Source: Thioalkalivibrio nitratireducens (GTDB taxonomy: Bacteria > Pseudomonadota > Gammaproteobacteria > Ectothiorhodospirales > Ectothiorhodospiraceae). From it: a stretch of DNA of 5,195 nucleotides. Shown here piece after piece: positions 1-5,195 of the stretch (positions within the stretch are counted from its first letter, which is position 1; the number at the start of each line of letters is the position of its first letter). Location of the stretch: contig JAABSN010000229.1 in assembly GCA_011390385.1 (NCBI GenBank), positions 1 through 5,195 on the forward strand. Direction: 5' to 3'. The position numbers and the translations under genes were made by a program. The notes under the pieces are model-generated. The model was not told the origin of the DNA. It saw nothing but the letters and a program-made list of their open reading frames with translations, and did not search any database.

Positions 1-268
1 AGGTCGCCGCGCGCCCGCCCGCGGCTGGGCGAATCTCGATGCGCCCCCCGGTACCGTCAGGGGCACGCCAACCCACCTCGATCGCCTGGCGAATATGGGC
101 GCGCTCCGGGGCCTCGAGCGCATACCCGGTAGCACCGGCGGGCGCTGCCAGCAACACGAGCCACGCCAGCAGCGTCAAGATTGGCGTGAAAGAACCAGCG
201 TAGGGTGCCGTGAGGCGAAGCCGAACCGCACCGATATCACGCCGGTCCTGGCTCCAGGCTCGGTGCAA
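1..268 (-). CDS. Probable exported protein of unknown function, N-terminal part only
   Basis: This minus-strand frame is open from 289 to the left edge, so the C-terminus is outside the window. Its clearest feature is a hydrophobic stretch at 178-131 reading LTLLAWLVLLAAPAGA. It is followed by TGYALEAPERAHIRQAIEVG, which fits a Sec signal peptide with an AGA signal-peptidase I site (cleavage near 130). About 47 of 59 codons from 178 to 2 end in G or C, as expected for a real gene in this GC-rich DNA. The start is uncertain. No in-frame ATG exists after the TAG at 292-290. TTG at 268-266 gives an Arg-containing n-region of 30 residues before the hydrophobic core. TTG at 178-176 gives a core with no basic n-region. 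An ATG at 282-280 lies in another frame that stops at 177-175. The visible mature part is charged and shows no family I recognise. It is divergent from the prkA operon. The exported location is inferred; the function is unknown. Confidence 0.6.
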   Translation of the reverse strand, partial: MHRAWSQDRRDIGAVRLRLTAPYAGSFTPILTLLAWLVLLAAPAGATGYALEAPERAHIRQAIEVGWRAPDGTGGRIEIRPAAGGRAAT

Positions 269-398
269 TTCGCTGCGCTCATTGACACCCTACGCCTTTC
301 ATCAGCAGGGGTGGCCGCCGGCGCCATGGCTGATAGTGTGCTATCCAGCATTCGGAGCCCTCATCGGTGTGTGTTCGGACGGCGACCACGCTCCTTGG

Positions 399-431
399 AT
401 AGTTGCGCATTATTGCCGCGTGCGCAACGAT
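399..431. repeat. Interrupted inverted repeat, operator-like or hairpin
   Basis: The arms GTTGCGCA (402-409) and TGCGCAAC (421-428) are perfect 8-bp complements separated by 11 nt. Beyond one mismatch (401/429), two more pairs extend the dyad to 399 and 431, giving 10 of 11 matched positions. Arm centres are 19 bp apart, close to two helical turns, which would suit a dimeric DNA-binding protein. There is no T-run after it on either strand, so an intrinsic terminator is unlikely. The role is unknown. Confidence 0.5.
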
Positions 432-674
432 GCTCGATGCCGGTGGACGCAATACCAGGAGAATGTTCAAGCGCGGATGCCCAGATGCATCCCGCAAATG
501 CAGCAGCGACACGGTGAACACGATCCATGAGGCCAAGGCCTGCAGGAGTCTGCGTTCCCGCACGCCCCACCAGTTCAATCAGCAACTTACGCATCGTCTG
601 TGCGAACCGTGGAAAAGGCACTGGAACTGACGTGATGCCGGAGCGTCCAAAACAGCAGATGCCGTCCGGGGGCC

Positions 675-689
675 TGGCGCGAAATCCGC
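675..689 (+). promoter_or_regulatory. Weak sigma-54-like -24/-12 element upstream of prkA
   Basis: The bases TGGCGCG-AAAT-CCGC place GG (676-677) and GC (688-689) exactly 10 nt apart, as in the consensus TGGCACR-N4-TTGC. The TT before the -12 GC is replaced by CC, which is a poor match. If used, transcription would begin near 701, leaving a leader of roughly 140 nt before prkA. The E. coli yeaGH operon is under nitrogen control (NtrC/sigma-54) and general stress control, which makes such a site plausible here. I saw no clear NtrC enhancer site. A chance match is quite possible. Confidence 0.2.
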
Positions 690-725
690 GTTGGGAAAAT
701 CCGCATACCGGAACACATCGGGTAT

Positions 726-741
726 ACGCCGTTTTCGGCGT
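726..741. repeat. Perfect short inverted repeat with TTTT loop in the prkA leader region
   Basis: ACGCCG (726-731) and CGGCGT (736-741) are exact complements around a TTTT centre, about 100 nt upstream of the prkA start. In RNA this would be a stable 6-bp hairpin with a tetraloop. As DNA it is a 16-bp palindrome that could be an operator. No U-tract follows, so it is not a standard terminator. It overlaps the -10-like TATACG at 723-728. Confidence 0.45.
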
Positions 742-823
742 CCGAGGGTTGAACGCGCGGTCCGTTCACTGCCATGGCCCTCATGTTCCCTGGCTGTTCA
801 TGGCCACACACTGCATCCAGACG

Positions 824-829
824 AGGAGG
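824..829 (+). promoter_or_regulatory. Ribosome binding site of prkA
   Basis: AGGAGG is a full Shine-Dalgarno match 10 nt before the ATG at 840. It decides the prkA start against the in-frame ATG at 774, which lies upstream of it. An out-of-frame ATG at 832 lies only 2 nt after it and opens a 9-codon frame ending at 861. Confidence 0.8.
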
Positions 830-839
830 CGATGACGTT

Positions 840-2786
840 ATGGACTCCGCAGAAACCCTGATTGCCCAGTACGCACAGGAATACCAGAAGCGCCAGGAAT
901 CGGAGATGTCGCTTGCGGCTTACCTGGAAGCCTGTACTGACGATCCCATGATGTTCGCTACCGCGGCGGAGCGTCTGGTGAAGGCCATCGGTGAACCCAG
1001 GATTCTCGATACCGCCAGGGACGAACGCCTTGGACGGATTTTTCTCAACCGCACAATCAAGATCTATCCCGCTTTCGAGGATTTCTATGGGATGGAAGAG
1101 ACCGTCGAGCGTATCGTGGGCTTCTTCCGCTATGCAGCACAGGGGCTGGAGGAGCACAAGCAGATCCTCTACCTGCTGGGCCCGGTCGGCGGTGGGAAAT
1201 CCTCTCTGGCCGAACGGCTCAAGTCGTTGATGGAGAAACACCCCATCTACGTGCTCAAGGCGGGTGATGAGATCTCGCCAGTGTTCGAGGGCCCGCTGGG
1301 GCTGTTCAACCCGGAGATCTACGGGCCCGACCTGGAGACCCGCTTCGGCATCCCGAAGCGCCGGCTCACCGGACTGATCTCCCCTTGGGCAGTCAAGCGG
1401 CTCGACGAGTTCGGCGGCGATCTGTCGCGGTTCTCGGTGGTGCGAATGCATCCCTCGAAGCTGCGCCAGATCGCCATTGCCAAGACCGAGCCGGGCGACG
1501 AGAACAACCAGGACATCTCCTCGCTGGTGGGCAAGGTGGACATCCGCAAACTGGAACTCTTCAGTCAGAATGACACCGACGCCTACAGCTACTCCGGCGG
1601 CCTGAACCGTGCAAACCAGGGCATCCTGGAATTCGTGGAGATGTTCAAGGCACCCATCAAGATGCTGCACCCATTGCTTACGGCGACCCAGGAGGCCAAC
1701 TATGTGGGTACGGAGAACGTTGGTGCCATCCCCTTCCAGGGGGTGATCATGGCCCACTCGAACGAATCCGAGTGGCAGGCCTTCCGCAACAACCGGAACA
1801 ACGAGGCCTTCCTGGACCGTATCTCCGTCATCAAGGTGCCATACTGCCTGCGCGTCACCGAAGAACAACTCATCTACGACAAGCTCATCCGCACCAGCGA
1901 ACTGAGCGACGCCGCCTGCGCACCGGCCACGCTGGACCTGCTGGCCAGGTTCTCCGTGCTCACCCGCCTCAAGGAGCACGAGAACTCGAGCCTGTACTCC
2001 AAGATGCGCGTCTACGATGGTGAGACCCTGAAGGACACGGATCCCAAGGCGAAGTCCCTGCAGGAATACCGGGACGTCGCTGGCGTGGACGAAGGCATGA
2101 CGGGCGTGTCGACCCGTTTCGCCTTCAAGGTACTTTCCGAGACCTTCAACTACGATAATCGGGAGGTGGCCGCCGACCCGGTGCACCTGCTCTACATGCT
2201 GGAGCAGTCCATCCGCAGGGAACAGTTCGCGGATGAGACCGAACGGCGCTACCTGGAATTCATCAAGGCGGAACTCGCACCACGCTACGCCGATTTCATC
2301 GGCAACGAGATCCAGAAAGCCTACCTCGAGTCCTATCACGACTTCGGCCAGAACGTGTTCGAACGCTACGTGTCCTACGCCGATGCCTGGATCGAGGACC
2401 ATGATTTCAAGGACCCGGATACCGGACAGATGCTGGACCGCGCAGCCCTGAACCAGGAACTGTCCAAGACCGAGAAGGCCGCCGGCATCGCCAACCCCAA
2501 GGACTTCCGCAACGAGGTAGTGAAGTTCGCGCTCCGCGCCCAGGCCTCCAGAGGCGGCGAGATGCCCTCGTGGACCTCGTACGAAAAAATCAGGGAGGTC
2601 ATCGAAAAGCGCATGTTCAGCCAGGTCGAGGACCTGCTGCCCGTGATCAGTTTCGGAACCAAGGCGGACTCGGATCTCGAGCGCAAGCACGGTGACTTCG
2701 TGCAGCGCATGGTGGCCCGAGGGTACACGGAGCGTCAGGTGCGCCGCCTGGTCGAGTGGTACATGCGCGTGAAACAGGCAGGCTGA
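840..2786 (+). CDS. prkA: PrkA/YeaG family AAA+ serine protein kinase-like protein
   Basis: The product is a 648-residue cytosolic protein that matches E. coli YeaG (644 aa, from memory) along its whole length. The N-terminal PrkA-type AAA domain carries a Walker A motif GPVGGGKSS at 114-122 (Lys120, Ser121). It also has a Walker B-like hydrophobic-acidic segment ILEFVEMF at 262-269, a sensor-1-like Asn308 in AHSNESEW, and a conserved NNEAFLDR ending at Arg327. Family-typical blocks such as KTEPGDENNQDIS and HPLLTATQEANY are intact. The C-terminal third is the PrkA-specific domain, which was likened to eukaryotic protein kinases, and it ends in a basic helix (GYTERQVRRLVEWYMRVK). The family was described as autophosphorylating serine kinases, and an ATP-dependent protease role has been proposed for the Bacillus homologue, so the exact reaction is unsettled. 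The ATG at 840 is chosen for its AGGAGG and for alignment with the YeaG N-terminus; ATG 774 would add 22 unlike residues. It is the first gene of the operon with yeaH and spoVR. A stress or starvation role is inferred from homologues. Confidence 0.95.
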   Translation: MDSAETLIAQYAQEYQKRQESEMSLAAYLEACTDDPMMFATAAERLVKAIGEPRILDTARDERLGRIFLNRTIKIYPAFEDFYGMEETVERIVGFFRYAAQGLEEHKQILYLLGPVGGGKSSLAERLKSLMEKHPIYVLKAGDEISPVFEGPLGLFNPEIYGPDLETRFGIPKRRLTGLISPWAVKRLDEFGGDLSRFSVVRMHPSKLRQIAIAKTEPGDENNQDISSLVGKVDIRKLELFSQNDTDAYSYSGGLNRANQGILEFVEMFKAPIKMLHPLLTATQEANYVGTENVGAIPFQGVIMAHSNESEWQAFRNNRNNEAFLDRISVIKVPYCLRVTEEQLIYDKLIRTSELSDAACAPATLDLLARFSVLTRLKEHENSSLYSKMRVYDGETLKDTDPKAKSLQEYRDVAGVDEGMTGVSTRFAFKVLSETFNYDNREVAADPVHLLYMLEQSIRREQFADETERRYLEFIKAELAPRYADFIGNEIQKAYLESYHDFGQNVFERYVSYADAWIEDHDFKDPDTGQMLDRAALNQELSKTEKAAGIANPKDFRNEVVKFALRAQASRGGEMPSWTSYEKIREVIEKRMFSQVEDLLPVISFGTKADSDLERKHGDFVQRMVARGYTERQVRRLVEWYMRVKQAG

Positions 2787-2793
2787 ACCCGGC

Positions 2794-2799
2794 AGGAGG
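2794..2799 (+). promoter_or_regulatory. Ribosome binding site of yeaH (supports the GTG start)
   Basis: AGGAGG lies in the 24-nt gap after the prkA stop and 11 nt before the GTG at 2811. No ATG is available in frame nearby. The spacing is slightly long but workable. Confidence 0.7.
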
Positions 2800-2810
2800 G
2801 TCCCCAACCC

Positions 2811-4091
2811 GTGGTCAACATCGTCGATCGGCGTCTGAACCCGAAGGACAAGAGCCTGGCGAACCGGCAACGCTTCATTCGCCGGGCCAAGCGGCAGATC
2901 CTGGATGCGGTCCGGGATATCTCCGCGCGGCGCAGGGTCGCCGAGGTCGCTCAGGGCGAGGAATCAGTCCGTATCCCCTCGGACGGGCTTCAGGAACCAT
3001 CCTTTCGCAAGGGGGCCGATTCCGGCGTCAGGCGCCATGTGGTGCCGGGCAACAAGGAGTATCGGGCGGGCGATACGATCCCTCGCCCCGATGGCGGGGG
3101 TGGGCAAGGACCGGGCGGCAGCGCCAGTGGCGAGGGTGAGGACGAGTTCCAGTTCAGCGTCAGCCGTGACGAGTTCCTGGACCTCTTTTTCGAAAACCTG
3201 GAACTGCCGGCGCTGGCGCGCACGCAACTCTCAAAGGTGGAACAGGAGGGGATCCATCGTGCCGGTTTCTCGGTCTCCGGCTCCCCCGCGAGTCTCAACC
3301 TGACGCGCACCATGCGCAACTCCCTGTCCCGACGGCTGGCGCTGCACCGTCCAAAGCGCGACGAGATCCTGGAACTGGACCGGGAGATCGACCGTCTGGA
3401 GCGTTCCGGCAAGGACCCCGAGGGTCTGCGTGAACTCGTCCGGCAGCGGGCGACATTGACCCGGCGCTCGCGCCTGATCCCCTATATCGACCCGATCGAC
3501 CTCCGCTACAACCGCTTCGTGCCCACCCCCCGGCCGATCTCTCAGGCGGTGATGTTCTGCCTGATGGACGTGTCCGGCTCCATGACCGAGGACATGAAGG
3601 ACCTGGCCAAGCGCTTCTTCATGCTGCTGTACCTGTTCCTCGAACGCCGTTACCGGCACGTGGAGATCGTGTTCATCCGCCACACCCACGTCGCCCAGGA
3701 AGTCGACGAAGAGACCTTTTTCTATTCGCGGGAGACCGGCGGCACCCTGGTTTCACCGGCGTTGGATGAAATGCAACGGGTGGTCCGGGAGCGCTACACC
3801 CCCGAGGAGTGGAACATCTACGCCGCCCAGGCCTCCGACGGCGACAACACGCCCTCTGACAACCCTCTGGTACTGCGCACCATGGAAGAAGTGATCCTGC
3901 CACTTTGCCGCTATTTTGCCTACATCGAGGTCGGCGAGGAGCGCGGCCTGGCGGCGAAGACGCCGATCTGGGAGATCTACGAGCGTCTGGTGTCCGGTGG
4001 CCATCCGCTGGCCCTGCGCAAGGTCAGGCAGCGCGCCGACATCTTCCCGGTGTTCCGGGATCTGTTCACCCCGGCGGAACTGAGGAGTTGA
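2811..4091 (+). CDS. yeaH: YeaH/DUF444 family protein with von Willebrand factor A domain
   Basis: The product is 426 residues, nearly identical in length to E. coli YeaH (427 aa from memory). It starts with the same pattern: MVNIVDRRLNPKDKSLANRQ here, MTWFIDRRLNGKNKS in E. coli. This supports the GTG start. The N-terminal basic region is followed by a Gly-rich linker at about 95-112, then DEFQF and a segment DEFLDLFFENLELP. A charged helical stretch at about 182-227 may form a coiled coil. The C-terminal half is a VWA fold with a complete MIDAS metal site: DVSGS at 253-257, Thr312 in ETGGT, and Asp343 in ASDGDN. No signal peptide or membrane segment is visible, so it should be cytosolic. VWA proteins commonly partner AAA+ ATPases, so a PrkA adaptor or regulator role is likely but inferred. 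It lies 24 nt after prkA and 1 nt before spoVR, consistent with co-translation. Confidence 0.93.
   Translation: MVNIVDRRLNPKDKSLANRQRFIRRAKRQILDAVRDISARRRVAEVAQGEESVRIPSDGLQEPSFRKGADSGVRRHVVPGNKEYRAGDTIPRPDGGGGQGPGGSASGEGEDEFQFSVSRDEFLDLFFENLELPALARTQLSKVEQEGIHRAGFSVSGSPASLNLTRTMRNSLSRRLALHRPKRDEILELDREIDRLERSGKDPEGLRELVRQRATLTRRSRLIPYIDPIDLRYNRFVPTPRPISQAVMFCLMDVSGSMTEDMKDLAKRFFMLLYLFLERRYRHVEIVFIRHTHVAQEVDEETFFYSRETGGTLVSPALDEMQRVVRERYTPEEWNIYAAQASDGDNTPSDNPLVLRTMEEVILPLCRYFAYIEVGEERGLAAKTPIWEIYERLVSGGHPLALRKVRQRADIFPVFRDLFTPAELRS
4083..4087 (+). promoter_or_regulatory. Ribosome binding site of spoVR inside the end of yeaH
   Basis: AGGAG lies within the last codons of yeaH, 5 nt before the ATG at 4093. 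Because the yeaH stop (4089-4091) falls between this site and the start, ribosomes finishing yeaH should open and reload here, which suggests translational coupling. Confidence 0.7.
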
Positions 4092-4092
4092 C

Positions 4093-5195
4093 ATGACCGG
4101 ACGCCTGGTATCCGACGCCCGGCTACTGTACACGGGCGCCGACTGGGACTACCGCCTGGTGCGGAAGGCCTTTGATGCGATCGAACATATCGCCGTCGAC
4201 GAGATGGGTCTGAACCCGTATCCGAGCCAGATCGAGGTCATCAGCTCGGAGCAGATGCTGGACGCCTATTCGTCCATGGGCATGCCGCTGTTCTACCGGC
4301 ACTGGTCCTTTGGCAAGCACTTCGCACGGGACGAAATGTACTACCGGAAGGGAATGACCGGGCTGGCCTACGAAATCGTGATCAACTCGAACCCCTGCCT
4401 GTGCTACATCATGGAAGAGAACACCATGACCATGCAGACCCTGGTGATGGCCCACGCGGCATTCGGGCACAGCCACTTCTTCCGCAACAACCACCTGTTC
4501 AAGACCTGGACTGACGCCGACTCGATCCTCGACTACCTGGACTTCGCCAAGCGGTATGTGAGCGAGTGCGAGGAGCGTTACGGCGCCAAGGCCGTCGAGC
4601 AGGTGCTCGACGCCGCCCACGCCCTGATGAGTCACGGCGTGCACCGCTATCCCCGGCGGCAGCCGCTGAATCTCAAGCAGGAGATCGACCGCGAGCGCGA
4701 GCGCCGGCGGTTCGAGGAGCAGAGTTTCAGCGACCTGTGGCGCACCCTGCCCCGCCGTGAGACTGACGACGGCGAGCCGGATCCGGACCTGGATGCGCGC
4801 CGCGCCAAGCTCGGATTACCGGAGGAGAACCTGCTGTATTTCCTCGAGAAACGAGCGCCGCGCCTCGCCCATTGGCAGCGCGAAATCCTGCGCATCGTGC
4901 GTATCGTGGCCCAGTACTTCTATCCGCAGCGACAGACCAAGGTGATGAACGAAGGCTGCGCCACCACGGTGCACTACGCGATCATGAGCCGTCTGCATGA
5001 AACCGGGCAGATCACCGACGGCGCCTTCATGGAGTTCCTGCACGCGCACACCAACGTCGTCTTCCAGCCGGACTTCGACGACCAGCGCTTTTCGGGCATC
5101 AACCCCTACGCGCTCGGCTTCGGCATCCTGCAGGATCTCAAGCGTGTCTGCGAAGCCCCCACGGAAGAGGATCGGCGCTGGTTCCCCGACATCGC
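4093..5195 (+). CDS. spoVR: SpoVR/YcgB family protein, C-terminus beyond the window
   Basis: The frame is open from the ATG at 4093 to the right edge, giving 367 complete codons of a family that is about 510 residues in E. coli YcgB. Family hallmarks occur in order. They are YPSQIEVISSEQM near the start, PLFYRHWSFGK, YEIVINSNPC at 93-102, MAHAAFGHSHFFRNN (His121, His126, His128), ERYG, LWRTLPRRE, ENLLYFLEK, WQREILRIVR, QYFYPQ, VMNEGCATTVHY at 284-295, FLHAHTNVVFQP, and INPYALGF followed by PTEEDRRWFPDI. The family was named for a Bacillus stage V sporulation (spore cortex) protein, but most members are in non-sporulating bacteria and the activity is unknown. The conserved Glu and His residues could form a metal site (inference). 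No signal peptide is seen. The usual NEGWATFWHY core reads NEGCATTVHY here. It starts 1 nt after the yeaH stop with its Shine-Dalgarno sequence inside yeaH, so it should be co-expressed with prkA and yeaH. Confidence 0.93.
   Translation, partial: MTGRLVSDARLLYTGADWDYRLVRKAFDAIEHIAVDEMGLNPYPSQIEVISSEQMLDAYSSMGMPLFYRHWSFGKHFARDEMYYRKGMTGLAYEIVINSNPCLCYIMEENTMTMQTLVMAHAAFGHSHFFRNNHLFKTWTDADSILDYLDFAKRYVSECEERYGAKAVEQVLDAAHALMSHGVHRYPRRQPLNLKQEIDRERERRRFEEQSFSDLWRTLPRRETDDGEPDPDLDARRAKLGLPEENLLYFLEKRAPRLAHWQREILRIVRIVAQYFYPQRQTKVMNEGCATTVHYAIMSRLHETGQITDGAFMEFLHAHTNVVFQPDFDDQRFSGINPYALGFGILQDLKRVCEAPTEEDRRWFPDI

Larger units (their letters stand above)
293..823. other. Non-coding region between the divergent genes, with no convincing gene
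   Basis: About 530 bases separate the minus-strand exported-protein frame from the prkA ribosome binding site. Short open frames exist on both strands. None combines a good start, a Shine-Dalgarno sequence, strong G/C third-position bias and a recognisable protein, so I call no gene. The region should hold promoters for both flanking genes. Visible structure consists of a 33-bp interrupted dyad at 399-431, a perfect 6-bp-arm dyad at 726-741, and a weak sigma-54-like element at 675-689. A TATACG hexamer at 723-728 resembles a -10 box but lacks a good -35 partner. A degraded gene on the minus strand between about 280 and 620 cannot be excluded. Confidence 0.55.

Noticed and set aside
6..25. Inverted repeat GCCGCG / CGCGGC near the left edge
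   Set aside because: It lies within the exported-protein frame in very GC-rich sequence, where such short palindromes are expected by chance.
95..517. Plus-strand open frame of 140 codons in the left region
   Set aside because: It runs antisense to the signal-peptide frame and into non-coding DNA. The composition is Arg/Ser/Ala-rich without domain features, and there is no Shine-Dalgarno sequence.
279..578. Minus-strand open frame of 99 codons with a hydrophobic segment, ending with a TGA that overlaps an ATG (282-280)
   Set aside because: It starts with TTG directly after a stop and has no Shine-Dalgarno sequence, mixed third positions and no recognisable family. The stop/start overlap leads only to a 35-codon frame. 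A gene remnant cannot be ruled out.
361..621. Minus-strand open frame of 86 codons starting with GTG
   Set aside because: It overlaps the other minus-strand frame, has no ribosome binding site, and its second half is low in protein-like character.
801..815. Second sigma-54-like match (TGGCCAC...TGCAT)
   Set aside because: The GG-to-GC spacing is 9 instead of 10 nt, which normally abolishes function, and transcription would start at or inside the ribosome binding site.
527..835. Plus-strand open frame of 102 codons upstream of prkA
   Set aside because: The composition is Arg/Pro/His-rich with no domain. It ends inside the prkA ribosome binding region and overlaps the likely promoter region.
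774..839. In-frame upstream ATG that would lengthen PrkA by 22 residues
   Set aside because: It precedes the strong AGGAGG at 824-829, and the extra residues do not resemble the YeaG N-terminus, whereas the protein from 840 aligns at its start.
798..2870. Long open frame of 690 codons on the minus strand opposite prkA
   Set aside because: It mirrors prkA, whose protein is clearly homologous to YeaG. In GC-rich genes the antisense frame often stays open. The translation is rich in His, Val, Gly and Leu with no recognisable domain.

Overview
The window looks like chromosomal DNA of a GC-rich proteobacterium, most likely a gammaproteobacterium. The GC estimate is by eye. The protein sequences resemble Escherichia coli YeaG, YeaH and YcgB as I remember them. 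I cannot place the genus.

Layout. Positions 1-268 (minus strand) hold the start of a probable exported protein that leaves the window on the left. It is absent from simple complete-ORF lists because it is truncated and lacks an obvious ATG. Positions about 293-823 contain no convincing gene. They hold two clean inverted repeats (399-431 and 726-741) and weak promoter-like matches. From 840 to the right edge there is a tight plus-strand operon of three genes. These are prkA (840-2786, AAA+ protein PrkA/YeaG, 648 aa), yeaH (2811-4091, DUF444 protein with a von Willebrand A domain, 426 aa, GTG start) and spoVR (4093 to the right edge, SpoVR/YcgB family, first 367 codons only). The intergenic gaps are 24 nt and 1 nt, and each gene has a purine-rich Shine-Dalgarno sequence.

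How the genes fit together. prkA-yeaH-spoVR is a conserved gene set in proteobacteria. In E. coli, yeaG-yeaH are an operon while ycgB lies elsewhere. The set is tied to stationary-phase and nitrogen-starvation responses, and its biochemistry is poorly resolved. PrkA was described as a serine protein kinase with an AAA+ fold, and a protease role has been proposed for the Bacillus protein. Pairing an AAA+ ATPase with a MIDAS-bearing VWA partner recalls MoxR/VWA and RavA/ViaA systems. SpoVR carries a conserved His/Glu pattern that could be a metal site. A working model, which is inference only, is an ATP-driven PrkA-YeaH machine acting on or with SpoVR under starvation.

All three operon proteins look intact as far as they are visible, with no frameshifts. 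The parts most worth a second look are the exported-protein start on the left, the dyads in the control region, and the altered SpoVR core motif.
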